Counted from the first letter of the stretch, positions 1 through 7,656 are shown. The stretch: DNA of 24,413 nt from Bacteroides ovatus (GCA_030844565.1 JAUUNK010000058.1:1-24413); one strand, 5' to 3'. Notes: generated from the sequence alone by a model not told the origin. Numbers and translations are program-made.

Positions 1-376
1 CAATACCTTTTAAATAAGGATTGAAATTAATGTCTAATACCATATTGTATTCTTTGGGTCCTCTTCCTTTCATTCTCTTCGAGTTGTCGATATATTTTCC
101 ATTACCAGAAAAAGTGTAAACAATTTGATCGCTAGTATAAAGAGCATATATATCCATCCCTTTATCATAAACTACTTTATTACATCTATGAAATATAGAT
201 GAATCGTTGGTTTCTAAAGGAATGATCTCTATTTTTTCTAAAAAAGATGAAACATCTTGAGAAGTCTTATGTACGTTTACAGGTACGATTTCAACTCCAT
301 CTGGCATTTTTTTATTACTTCGGGAACAGGCAGCAACAATAATTGCTAAGATTATTATACTTATTTTTTTCATCAT
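1..376 (-). CDS. 6-bladed beta-propeller lipoprotein, N-terminal part (cut by window edge)
   Basis: About 125 residues are visible; the gene continues beyond base 1. It starts at a double ATG (374-376 or 371-373). The protein opens with MMKKISIII, a hydrophobic stretch and a lipobox ending in VAAC at Cys17, so it is probably a lipoprotein exported to the periplasm or outer membrane. After the Cys comes a segment containing IEIIPLETN and, further on, GRGPKEY. This pattern is typical of the Bacteroidales 6-bladed beta-propeller family (BF4221/DUF4934-like), which is often found beside NVEALA peptides. It lies 107 bp downstream of an NVEALA gene on the same strand, separated by a strong terminator-like hairpin, so its expression may depend on read-through. 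The ligand and role are unknown. The family call rests on the N-terminal third only. Confidence 0.75.
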   Translation of the reverse strand, partial: MMKKISIIILAIIVAACSRSNKKMPDGVEIVPVNVHKTSQDVSSFLEKIEIIPLETNDSSIFHRCNKVVYDKGMDIYALYTSDQIVYTFSGNGKYIDNSKRMKGRGPKEYNMVLDINFNPYLKGI

Positions 377-391
377 ATAATATTTTTTATA

Positions 392-468
392 GGTACTAAC
401 TAAAAAAAATAGCGTTCATCTTTATAAAGATGATAATTGTGAACGGTTCTTTCTTTTTAGTCAGTACC
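392..468 (-). terminator. Long inverted repeat with T8 tract between NVEALA gene and propeller gene
   Basis: Bases 392-418 and 440-468 are near-complete reverse complements (GGTACT.ACTAAAAA at the outside, CGTTCA/TGAACG inside), and the centre holds the perfect palindrome CATCTTTATAAAGATG. Read on the minus strand, the inner stem CGTTCA/TGAACG is followed by CTA and eight T (409-402), the layout of an intrinsic terminator. It lies after the NVEALA stop and before the lipoprotein start, so it may end or attenuate the transcript between them. The structure is seen directly; the attenuator role is inferred. Confidence 0.6.
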
Positions 469-483
469 ATTATATCTATACTT

Positions 484-780
484 TTAATCGCAAGGGGTAA
501 GGCAAGTATCGCTCATACTACCCGAGAACCTGCAATCTTCAGGACGGTAAAACCACCCTAGGCTACAATCCATATAGTAATGCCAGCATCTACCAGGAGG
601 GGTATTTTTGGTTCCATTACAAGTAATTTCAAAATCAGGCGACTCATATTCTGCCAGCGCTTCCACATTTGCTAAGACCACATCCGGCAGTTTCAGTTTC
701 TTGTTTGAAGAATAAACTGTATACCCTCCAATCAAAACAATAAGCAACGTTACGATTGTAACTCGAATTTTCTTTTTCAT
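484..780 (-). CDS. NVEALA family small secreted protein (six-cysteine form)
   Basis: A 98-residue protein beginning MKKKIRV, with a hydrophobic segment at about residues 7-24, the diagnostic NVEALA motif at 38-43, and a C-terminal half rich in cysteine (C54, C65, C72, C83, C93, C97). The family (Pfam NVEALA) is known from Bacteroidetes and has no established biochemical function. Six Cys after the motif suggest disulfides and so an exported, folded domain. The ALA of the motif resembles a signal-peptidase AxA site, but it lies about 20 residues beyond the hydrophobic segment, so any processing there would be non-standard. It follows a second NVEALA gene and a membrane regulator on the same strand, and the propeller lipoprotein comes next. 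No promoter of its own was recognised in the spacer upstream. Confidence 0.85.
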   Translation of the reverse strand: MKKKIRVTIVTLLIVLIGGYTVYSSNKKLKLPDVVLANVEALAEYESPDFEITCNGTKNTPPGRCWHYYMDCSLGWFYRPEDCRFSGSMSDTCLTPCD

Positions 781-1092
781 AATAATTTTCTTTATAAATA
801 TTTCTAAAAAAGTAGTAAAATATTTTCATAATAATTTTTTGTTGTTCTTACTTTTACCGCACCTCCTTTCGTTTTTAAGAGTAGGGTAAGGTTAAGCCTC
901 TCACCATCTATTCCTATTAATAATTTAACAATCTTGTTTAACCACAGTTCTCTTCTTATCCCTTCATTAGATCACATCCCACTTTGCCTTACTATCTTTT
1001 TAAAATACTAGATAGTCCAAGAAACTATGTCCTTCGTAAACTAATACCGCTTATTTTACAATACTTCTTTGTTGACAGGTGGAATATTCTCC

Positions 1093-1126
1093 TAATAAGT
1101 AATAAGCTTTCTCTTACTACTTATTA
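1093..1126. repeat. Hairpin, 14-bp stem with one mismatch
   Basis: Bases 1093-1106 pair with 1113-1126 (outer arms TAATAAGTA and TACTTATTA, then one A/C mismatch, then TAAG/CTTA) around the 6-nt loop CTTTCT. No T tract follows on either strand. It is one of the set of inverted repeats between the two NVEALA genes. Confidence 0.6.
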
Positions 1127-1170
1127 TTGAACATAAACAATTCTAACAAAACTAAGTGGTCAAAGAATAT

Positions 1171-1221
1171 CTTCATCCAATGCTACCGTTTCATCACGGA
1201 GCGGTGGAGCACCGGATGAAG
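1171..1221. repeat. Compound hairpin, GC-rich for its surroundings
   Basis: The outer stem CTTCATCC (1171-1178) pairs with GGATGAAG (1214-1221). Inside, TGCT/AGCA and ACCG/CGGT extend it, and an alternative inner stem CCGT/ACGG competes for the same bases. About 16 pairs form in 51 nt. It is the most GC-rich element in an otherwise AT-rich spacer. It has no terminator-type T tract on either side. Confidence 0.6.
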
Positions 1222-1264
1222 AAAACCTAACCGTGTTAATAAACTTTTATTAATATCTAATATT

Positions 1265-1288
1265 CGTCTTTTGGATTTCCAAAAGACG
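1265..1288. repeat. Perfect 10-bp hairpin
   Basis: CGTCTTTTGG (1265-1274), loop ATTT, CCAAAAGACG (1279-1288): a perfect 10-bp stem with a tetraloop. It lies 12 bp before the next nested pair of stems (GTTAGCC 1301-1307 with GGCTAAC 1374-1380, enclosing AGTTTTCC/GGAAAACT). Confidence 0.65.
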
Positions 1289-1553
1289 ACATTCTTTATT
1301 GTTAGCCTTTTCGTAAGGAAATATCAAGTTTTCCAAAGAAAGATAAATATGGAAAACTGGGATATGGGGAATAGGCTAACATAATAATCAATACTATGTA
1401 AATCTATTGCAATAGCTTCATTGTCCAACTTTATCACTATCTATTTTTTCTTTGGGAAATTAAAGAAGATAGAGAAATCTCGTTTCCACACCTTTTTTCT
1501 TTATGTTTCCTACCATAAAAATAAAAAATAAAGAGAAATAACAGGAAAATACC

Positions 1554-1778
1554 TTATTCTTTCAAGCTATAACCACTGGCAACGTATTTTACATTTACTT
1601 TCGAAATAGGACAATCTACAGAACCAGTTCCCCAACAATGATGAGGCATATCATATTCAGGTGTTGCTAGTGCTTCTACATTGACAAATAACACAGAATT
1701 CAATTGCGCTTTTTTCAATGGAAACTTTACGAAAAGAAACGCTAACATTAAAATGGATAGAAATAATAGGCTTTTCAT
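1554..1778 (-). CDS. NVEALA family small secreted protein (two-cysteine form)
   Basis: A 74-residue protein with a hydrophobic N-terminus (residues 3-17), the NVEALA motif at 33-38, and a short tail with only two Cys (C48, C56). It is shorter and much less Cys-rich than its paralogue at 484-780; beyond the motif the two tails show little similarity. It is the first NVEALA gene downstream of the membrane regulator (156 bp between them) and has its own well-matched Bacteroides promoter at 1809-1841. The family is known; its function is not. A role as a signal peptide-like ligand or as a partner of the propeller lipoprotein is inference from gene order. Confidence 0.82.
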   Translation of the reverse strand: MKSLLFLSILMLAFLFVKFPLKKAQLNSVLFVNVEALATPEYDMPHHCWGTGSVDCPISKVNVKYVASGYSLKE

Positions 1779-1808
1779 TTGTATTATAGTTATTGATTAA
1801 TGATGTCA

Positions 1809-1841
1809 CAAAGATAGGAAATATGAATGATAAGCACCAAA
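1809..1841 (-). promoter_or_regulatory. Promoter of the second NVEALA gene
   Basis: On the minus strand TTTG (1841-1838), 21 bp, then TATCTTTG (1816-1809) fits the Bacteroides consensus TTTG-N19-21-TAnnTTTG. Transcription would start near 1802, about 24 nt before the ATG at 1778. The upstream edge touches a pair of direct repeats (1849-1866) of the type used by OmpR/PhoB-like regulators. Confidence 0.65.
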
Positions 1842-1848
1842 AAAAGTC

Positions 1849-1866
1849 TCTAACCATTTCTAACCA
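1849..1866 (-). promoter_or_regulatory. Candidate operator: two TGGTTAGA direct repeats, 10-bp period
   Basis: On the minus strand the sequence TGGTTAGA-AA-TGGTTAGA (1866-1849) lies seven bases upstream of the -33 element of the NVEALA promoter, and part of a third copy (GGTTGG, 1869-1864) precedes it. OmpR/PhoB-type winged-helix proteins are known to bind direct repeats of 7-8 bp with a 10-11 bp period next to the -35 region. A protein with that domain is encoded by the adjacent gene, which makes it the first candidate ligand of this site. Confidence 0.45.
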
Positions 1867-1934
1867 ACCAAATCTATTCAGCATCATAAATAATATTAAT
1901 TTCAAAAATTCCCGTTTTCACCGAAGAATATTGC

Positions 1935-2912
1935 TTATAAGCTGGATTTTCTTATTTGCAATTGATACCCTTTATTTTCAAATCTTAAAATCACAATAGA
2001 TGAAATATTTTCAAAAATATTCCGTAGACGGGTTATCGCAGAATGAAGTCTCGCCACATTATAGGATTTGTCTGCCCAAAAGAATTTGCGAATTTCGTCA
2101 TCCATTAATATATGCTCAGGCGCATCTAGAAAATGTTTTAATAAAACAGATGTTTGTGGCTTTATTGAAATTTCCTCTTTATTGATTATTAGTTTTCTTT
2201 GGTCTGCATCAAATATAACCTTTGGTCCTAGTTTATAAATATTGCGAGACATTGATACAACCATATTCATATTTTTTTTCGTTTTCAACAATATTATATA
2301 AATAGTAATTATAAACAGCCAATAAATAAAACCATACATAAGGGTAGTGATACTCATAAGATTATACCACGGAGTTTTAAAAAATCCTCGTATCTCGACC
2401 TCACAATAATATCCCATCGTCAAATCAAAGCAAAGCGTAAAATCCTTCAGTGAAGCATTGTGGGGAGTCATACTACTTTTAATTTTTTCATTTTTATCTG
2501 ATATAAAAATCTGTAACGCAAAAGTTCCTTCTAATTTTTTACGTTTTATTTGTTGTTGCCACAAGCAATATAAAGAATCTACAACGAGAGGATGTTTGGA
2601 AAAGTAAACAGTATGATAAAAACGTAATAATGGTTCAGTTGTTATATTCTTCCGACTTTTTTCTTTATCTAAATAATATGCATGCTTTCCGGATTCGTCT
2701 TCTATATAAACTGAATCAGGAAGCTTTTCTGTCTGCGATTTTCGTCCAGTAGTAGCAAAAAAAGTCCCTTCAAAAGAATCTTTTCTAGACTGTTGTAACA
2801 ACGTCTCTTTAAAAGCATTCTCAAGTTTCTCATTAAACCACCTTTTTTTAGCGTTATAATATAATTGTGCCAACACAAGAAAGAATGCCATCCCTATGAA
2901 AAGTACTTTCAA
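1935..2912 (-). CDS. Membrane-tethered winged-helix transcriptional regulator
   Basis: A 325-residue protein with a first membrane segment at about residues 3-20, a periplasmic domain at about 21-183, a second membrane segment at about 184-210, and a cytoplasmic C-terminal domain at about 230-320 that looks like an OmpR/PhoB-type winged helix (an IINKEEISIKPQTSVLL-like start, then recognition-helix region YNVARLHSAITRLRNIF and a GYQL wing). This is the layout of a one-component, ToxR-like sensor with the DNA-binding domain at the other end. It has no kinase or receiver domain. The frame opens after a TGA, and the first usable start is TTG (2912); an ATG seven codons later would cut the first membrane segment, so TTG is preferred. 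It precedes two NVEALA peptides and a propeller lipoprotein, so it may sense one of them; this is inferred. Confidence 0.75.
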   Translation of the reverse strand: MKVLFIGMAFFLVLAQLYYNAKKRWFNEKLENAFKETLLQQSRKDSFEGTFFATTGRKSQTEKLPDSVYIEDESGKHAYYLDKEKSRKNITTEPLLRFYHTVYFSKHPLVVDSLYCLWQQQIKRKKLEGTFALQIFISDKNEKIKSSMTPHNASLKDFTLCFDLTMGYYCEVEIRGFFKTPWYNLMSITTLMYGFIYWLFIITIYIILLKTKKNMNMVVSMSRNIYKLGPKVIFDADQRKLIINKEEISIKPQTSVLLKHFLDAPEHILMDDEIRKFFWADKSYNVARLHSAITRLRNIFENISSIVILRFENKGYQLQIRKSSL

Positions 2913-3063
2913 TAGAAGAGGTATTTTTTGTTTTCAGTATAATACTCTCCCTATGCCATCATTTATTACGAGTTTTATCATATGGCCTATTGAATTGGAT
3001 ATTTATTATATTATTTACTCATAAAGTTTCTCTAATGCGAAAGCAATAAAGGAAGTAAAAATG

Positions 3064-3645
3064 TTACCGCAGCAAAAACTCACAAAGCTTCTGTACCGCC
3101 AGCGCACGGTGGCTGATCTTATTCTTTATTTCATTGCCCAGTTCGGCGAAAGTCTGTTCATAGCCTTCCGGTTTGAATATCGGATCGTAGCCGAAACCGG
3201 AATCTCCCCGCTTTTCGCGTATGATTTCTCCTCGTATGATTCCTTCAAAGAGATATTCTTTTCCTTCGAGAATCAGGGAAATGGCAGTGCGGAATTGGGC
3301 TTTTCGGTTTTCTTTTCCTTCCAGGTCGCTGAGTAGTTTCAGCATATTGGCTTGGGCGTCGTGTCCTTCACCTCCGGCATAACGGGCTGAATAGACTCCC
3401 GGGGCGCCGCCGAGGGCTTCCACTTCAAGCCCTGTGTCGTCGGCAAAACAATCCAGGCCATAGTTGTTGTAGATAAAGGAGGATTTCAGGCGGGCATTTC
3501 CTTCCAAAGTGTCGGCTGTTTCGGGAATGTCGGTGTGGCAGTTTATGTCGTTCAGACTGAGCAGCTTTACCCTGTTTCCTAGGATGGCAGCCACTTCTTC
3601 CAGTTTGTGGGCATTGTTGGTGGCAAATACCAATGTATGTTTCAT
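3064..3645 (-). CDS. rdgB: XTP/dITP diphosphatase (RdgB/HAM1 family)
   Basis: This enzyme hydrolyses non-canonical purine nucleoside triphosphates (XTP, dITP, ITP) to monophosphates and so keeps them out of DNA and RNA. The 193-residue length is normal for the family. Visible motifs are TNNAHKLEEV at 9-18 (the phosphate-binding start), FADDTGLEVEALGGAPGVYS at 67-86 with the catalytic Asp70, GFGYDPIF at 150-157 and SHRALA at 178-183. It is the last gene of a run leuS-yitT-rdgB on the minus strand with gaps of 18 and 43 bp, probably one transcript. No clear terminator follows it; the regulator gene begins 151 bp downstream. Confidence 0.95.
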   Translation of the reverse strand: MKHTLVFATNNAHKLEEVAAILGNRVKLLSLNDINCHTDIPETADTLEGNARLKSSFIYNNYGLDCFADDTGLEVEALGGAPGVYSARYAGGEGHDAQANMLKLLSDLEGKENRKAQFRTAISLILEGKEYLFEGIIRGEIIREKRGDSGFGYDPIFKPEGYEQTFAELGNEIKNKISHRALAVQKLCEFLLR

Positions 3646-3688
3646 GTTCTTTAAAAAGTATGTTTGAATAATAAGAGAAGCGGTTCTT

Positions 3689-4600
3689 TTATTTCAGTTT
3701 ATCAAATCCTTCACCATATACGCCGATAACGGAGCTTTGGGAGATAAAGGCATTGGGGTCAATGCGTTTCACCAACCGGAAAATGTCGAGTGACTGGCGT
3801 TTCTTGGCAAGGACGACGAGTACTTTTACATTCGCTTTGCTGTACCAGCCCATGCCGTCGAGCACTGTCACTCCCCGGTCGGCTTCCTTGATGATGCGGT
3901 CGGCTATCTCGTCATACTTTTTAGAGAAGATAAAGAATTGCACCGATTGCCGGGCACTGTTGATAATCCAGTCGAGCACCACCCCGACGATGAAGAGCGT
4001 GACAAAGCCGAAAATAACCCTTCGCCAATCGTGGAAGATAAAATAGCAGGAACTGATAATGAAGAAGTCGCATATCATAATCATTCGTCCCAGGCTGACA
4101 TCACGGTATTTATTGACAATGGCGGCGATAATATCTGTTCCTCCGGTGCTCCCGTTGTAGTTGAATACGATACCCAGTCCGATACCGCACATGGCTGCAC
4201 CGATGATACACGCCATGAAGTCCTGTCCCATTCCCAATATGAGCGGCTGTCCTTGTGAATTAATATCGGGAGCTTTTATGAAGTTATTAACCAGGAATTG
4301 AAACAGCCAGAGGAGAAAAGTCAGCATAAAGATGGCGTACGTTGTCTTTATGCTGAACTTAGGTCCGAGTATCTTTATAGCAAACGTCATTAAAACGGCA
4401 TTGATGATAAAATAACTCCATTGGATGGGAAATCCCGTAGAATAATAGATGATGGCTGATATACCGGTGGTTCCCCCTGTCGTAATCTGATAGGGGATGA
4501 GGAAAGCTGCCCAGCCCATGGCATAACTTATCAGTCCGAGGGTGATATAGGAATAATCCTTTACCTCCCTCATGATTTCCGCTTTAGATGGCTTTTGCAT
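3689..4600 (-). CDS. YitT family membrane protein (DUF161-DUF2179)
   Basis: A 303-residue integral membrane protein. The N-terminal two-thirds hold about five to six hydrophobic helices with the family signature TTGGTTGISAIIYYSTGFPI near residue 41 and FNYNGSTGGTDIIA near 146. A soluble C-terminal DUF2179 domain starts at about 220 (QFFIFSKKYDEIADRI, then GVTVLDGMGWYSK and VLVVLAKKR). The family is widespread in bacteria and its transport substrate is not established. It starts 18 bp after leuS and runs into rdgB after 43 bp, so it is probably co-transcribed with both. The housekeeping neighbours do not reveal its function. Confidence 0.9.
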   Translation of the reverse strand: MQKPSKAEIMREVKDYSYITLGLISYAMGWAAFLIPYQITTGGTTGISAIIYYSTGFPIQWSYFIINAVLMTFAIKILGPKFSIKTTYAIFMLTFLLWLFQFLVNNFIKAPDINSQGQPLILGMGQDFMACIIGAAMCGIGLGIVFNYNGSTGGTDIIAAIVNKYRDVSLGRMIMICDFFIISSCYFIFHDWRRVIFGFVTLFIVGVVLDWIINSARQSVQFFIFSKKYDEIADRIIKEADRGVTVLDGMGWYSKANVKVLVVLAKKRQSLDIFRLVKRIDPNAFISQSSVIGVYGEGFDKLK

Positions 4601-4618
4601 ATATTTCTCTGTTTCTGG

Positions 4619-7453
4619 TTAAATAACGACGTTTACAATCTTTTTCGGCACTACAATAATCTTTTTCGGTGTCTTGCCTTCCATCCATTTCTGCGAACGT
4701 TCGTCGGCAAGCACAGTTGCCTGTATGGCATCCGAAGCGGCGTCTGCTGCAAATTCCATATTGAAACGGGCTTTGCCATTGAAAGAAATGGTGTAGTTGA
4801 CGGTGTCTTCCTTGAGATATTCCTCGTTGTAGGCAGGCCAATGGGCGTCGCAAACAGAAGTCGTATGGCCTAGAGTGGCCCACAACTCTTCGCACACGTG
4901 CGGAGCAAAAGGAGCGAGGACGATAACCAACTGTTCCAGGATTTCTTTCTTGCTGCATTTCAGGTTGAACAATTCGTTTACGCAAATCATGAAAGCACTT
5001 ACGGAAGTGTTGTAGGAGAATTGTTCGATGTCACTTGTTACCTTCTTTATCAGTTTGTGCAGGGCTTTCAATTCCTCTTTAGTAGCCGGCTCGTCTTTCA
5101 CCAGGTATTCGTCCGTACGGCTGTAGAAGAGTGACCAGAACTTGCGGATGAAGCGGTGTACGCCATCTATTCCGTTGGTATCCCACGGCTTGGATTGTTC
5201 TACCGGGCCCAGGAACATTTCGTACATCCGCAACGTGTCGGCTCCGTATTTTTCTACAATCATGTCCGGGTTCACTACGTTGAACATGGATTTACTCATC
5301 TTCTCCACAGCCCAGCCGCAGATGTATTTACCGTCTTCAAGAATGAACTCTGCCGTTTCATATTCGGGGCGCCATGCTTTGAAAGCTTCCAGATCCAGAA
5401 TATCATTGGAGACAATGTTAACGTCTACGTGAATCGGGGTTACCTCGTATTTGTCTTTCAGGTTCAGTGAAACGAACGTATTAGTATCTTTGATACGGTA
5501 AACAAAATTGCTTCGTCCCTGAATCATACCTTGGTTCACCAGTTTCCGGAACGGTTCTTCCACTACCGAAATCCCCAGGTCATGGAGAAATTTGTTCCAG
5601 AAACGGGAGTAGATAAGATGTCCTGTAGCATGTTCGGTTCCTCCTACGTAGAGGTCTACGTTCTGCCAATATTGATCAATTTTCGGGTCTACCAATGCCT
5701 GGTGGTTGCGGGGGTCCATATAGCGGATGTAGTAGGCTGACGAACCTGCGAAGCCGGGCATGGTGTTGAGTTCCAGCGGGAAGACAGTGGCGTTGTCGAT
5801 CTTCTCGTTTTCTATCACGCACTTATTTACTGTGTCCCAAGCCCATTTAGTGGCGTGTCCAAGGGGAGGTTCTCCTGTTTCGGTCGGTTGGAACTTGCTT
5901 ACCTCAGGAAGTTCCAGCGGCAGACTGCTTTCATCTATCATGTATGGCATGCCGTCTTTGTAATAAACGGGGAACGGTTCGCCCCAATAACGCTGGCGGG
6001 AGAAAATGGCGTCGCGAAGGCGGTAATTCACCTTCACACGTCCCAGGTTATGTTCCTTCACATATTTCTTGGTGGCGGCGATGGCTTCCTTGATGGTCAG
6101 TCCGTTCAGTGAAAGGTCACAATAAGGAGTCACGTCGGGACGCGGAGAGTTGCAGACAATTCCTTCTTTGGCGTCGAAACTTTCTTCGCTTACGTCGCAG
6201 CCTTCTACCAACGGACGGATTTCCAATCCGAAATGTTTGGCAAAAGCATAGTCGCGGCTGTCGTGGGCGGGTACTGCCATGATGGCTCCCGTTCCATATC
6301 CTGCCAATACGTAATCACTAATCCAGATAGGCACTGCTTCACCGGTAAACGGATTGATGGCATACGAGCCGCTGAACACGCCGGTCACGCTGCGGTCGGC
6401 GATGCGTTCCCGCTCCGTGCGTTTCTTGGTACGTTCCAGGTAAGCGTCTACTTCTGCCCGCTGAGTTTCGGTGGTGAGTTGCGCCACCAACTCGCTTTCG
6501 GGAGCCAACACCATGAAAGTCACTCCAAACATCGTATCGGCACGTGTAGTGAAGATAGTAAATTCCAGGTCGCTGTCTTTCACTTTGAAGCGGATTTCGG
6601 CTCCTTCGCTACGTCCTATCCAGTTCTTTTGCGTTTCTTTCAGTGATTCCGTCCAGTCGATGGTTTCCAGTCCGTCGAGCAGGCGTTGTGCGTAAGCCGA
6701 TACGCGCAGGCACCATTGGCGCATTTTCTTCTGAACCACGGGATAGCCGCCGCGTTCGCTCACACCGTCCACTACCTCATCATTCGCCAATACGGTTCCG
6801 AGCGCGGGACACCAGTTCACCATTGTTTCGCCCAGATAAGCGATGCGGTAGTTCATCAGTATTTCCTGCTGTTCCTTTTCGCTTTTGGCATTCCATTCTT
6901 CGGCAGTGAAACTGATTTCTTCGCTGCAAGCGGCGTTCAATCCTTTGTTACCAGAGATGGCGAAGGCTTGTTCCAACTCTTCGATAGGGCGTGCCTGTTG
7001 TTCGTCATTGCAATAATAGCTGTTGAACATCTTCTGGAAAGCCCATTGCGTCCAATGATAGTATTCAGGGTCGCAAGTACGGATTTCGCGGTTCCAGTCG
7101 AAAGAGAAACCAATCTTATCCAATTGCTCTCGGTAGCGGTTGATATTGTTTACAGTAGTAATTGCAGGGTGTTGACCGGTCTGGATGGCATATTGTTCGG
7201 CAGGCAGCCCGTAAGCGTCATATCCCATCGGGTTGAGCACATTGAAGCCTTGCAGCCGTTTGTAGCGTGCGTAAATATCCGAAGCAATGTATCCCAGCGG
7301 ATGTCCTACGTGCAATCCTGCTCCCGAAGGATAAGGGAACATATTCAACACATAAAATTTTTGTTTTGATTCGTCTTCGGTCACTTGGTAGGTTTTGTCG
7401 TCGACCCAGCGTTTTTGCCACTTCTTTTCAATCTCCCTGAAATTATATTCCAT
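4619..7453 (-). CDS. leuS: Leucyl-tRNA synthetase
   Basis: Class I aminoacyl-tRNA synthetase charging tRNA-Leu, 944 residues. The HIGH-type motif HVGH is at 48-51 in PYPSGAGLHVGHPLGY and KMSKS at 718-722. The CP1 editing domain shows FTTRADTMFG and the hydrolytic-site segment GAIMAVPAHDSRDYAFA. The protein is longer than the approximately 860 residues of E. coli LeuS, partly through an extra stretch around residues 150-200 (rich in E, Q and K), a pattern I associate with Bacteroidetes LeuS. It is the first gene of the probable leuS-yitT-rdgB operon. A TAAATTTG element on the minus strand (7514-7507) may be its -7 box. Confidence 0.97.
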   Translation of the reverse strand: MEYNFREIEKKWQKRWVDDKTYQVTEDESKQKFYVLNMFPYPSGAGLHVGHPLGYIASDIYARYKRLQGFNVLNPMGYDAYGLPAEQYAIQTGQHPAITTVNNINRYREQLDKIGFSFDWNREIRTCDPEYYHWTQWAFQKMFNSYYCNDEQQARPIEELEQAFAISGNKGLNAACSEEISFTAEEWNAKSEKEQQEILMNYRIAYLGETMVNWCPALGTVLANDEVVDGVSERGGYPVVQKKMRQWCLRVSAYAQRLLDGLETIDWTESLKETQKNWIGRSEGAEIRFKVKDSDLEFTIFTTRADTMFGVTFMVLAPESELVAQLTTETQRAEVDAYLERTKKRTERERIADRSVTGVFSGSYAINPFTGEAVPIWISDYVLAGYGTGAIMAVPAHDSRDYAFAKHFGLEIRPLVEGCDVSEESFDAKEGIVCNSPRPDVTPYCDLSLNGLTIKEAIAATKKYVKEHNLGRVKVNYRLRDAIFSRQRYWGEPFPVYYKDGMPYMIDESSLPLELPEVSKFQPTETGEPPLGHATKWAWDTVNKCVIENEKIDNATVFPLELNTMPGFAGSSAYYIRYMDPRNHQALVDPKIDQYWQNVDLYVGGTEHATGHLIYSRFWNKFLHDLGISVVEEPFRKLVNQGMIQGRSNFVYRIKDTNTFVSLNLKDKYEVTPIHVDVNIVSNDILDLEAFKAWRPEYETAEFILEDGKYICGWAVEKMSKSMFNVVNPDMIVEKYGADTLRMYEMFLGPVEQSKPWDTNGIDGVHRFIRKFWSLFYSRTDEYLVKDEPATKEELKALHKLIKKVTSDIEQFSYNTSVSAFMICVNELFNLKCSKKEILEQLVIVLAPFAPHVCEELWATLGHTTSVCDAHWPAYNEEYLKEDTVNYTISFNGKARFNMEFAADAASDAIQATVLADERSQKWMEGKTPKKIIVVPKKIVNVVI

Positions 7454-7506
7454 AGCGATAATCTTTTTATTTATAGTGATTTATAATGTTATTCTATTTG
7501 AGGCAG

Positions 7507-7514
7507 CAAATTTA
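7507..7514 (-). promoter_or_regulatory. Possible -7 element for leuS
   Basis: The minus strand reads TAAATTTG, matching TAnnTTTG, 54 bp upstream of the leuS ATG. No good TTTG was found at the expected distance upstream, so the assignment is weak. Confidence 0.35.
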
Positions 7515-7619
7515 CGTGATTATTTTCAGATAACCACGAAGAGAAGATAAAAACCTTGGCTCTATATACTTAAGGTGGGAGGCGGAAAGAAAAAAACTTT
7601 CACGAAAAACTGTCTTTCT

Positions 7620-7651
7620 ATTGAATTTATCATTTTTATTTCGTATTTTTG
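7620..7651 (+). promoter_or_regulatory. Promoter of a candidate small RNA
   Basis: ATTG (7620-7623), 20 bp, then TATTTTTG (7644-7651) fits TTTG-N19-21-TAnnTTTG with one mismatch in the -33 box. It points into a 110-nt stretch that ends at an intrinsic terminator and has no downstream gene on the same strand. Confidence 0.45.
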
Positions 7652-7656
7652 GAAAA

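Larger units (their letters stand above)
781..1553. other. 773-bp gene-free spacer rich in inverted repeats
   Basis: No convincing coding region was found; the longest minus-strand reading without stops in the middle is only about 45 codons and has no plausible start. The stretch carries at least seven inverted repeats between 991 and 1472: 991-997/1010-1016, 1093-1106/1113-1126, 1171-1178/1214-1221, 1265-1274/1279-1288, 1301-1307/1374-1380 with 1327-1334/1351-1358 nested inside, the 12-bp palindrome 1404-1415, and 1437-1472. A purine-rich AAAGGAGGTG on the minus strand (plus 864-873) looks like a strong ribosome-binding site but no start codon follows at a normal distance. If the NVEALA genes are co-transcribed, this is a highly structured internal spacer. 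Confidence 0.6.

Noticed and set aside
644..829. 61-codon minus-strand frame overlapping the six-Cys NVEALA gene
   Set aside because: It is the same DNA read in another frame; the NVEALA frame has the conserved motif and the cysteine pattern.
1301..1380. Inverted repeat GTTAGCC/GGCTAAC as the ends of an invertible promoter
   Set aside because: The arms are only 7 bp, the enclosed segment is 66 bp with its own hairpin, and no recombinase gene is nearby.
6686..7369. 227-codon plus-strand frame within leuS, with several smaller ones nearby
   Set aside because: Antisense shadows of leuS; no ribosome-binding site or recognisable domain.
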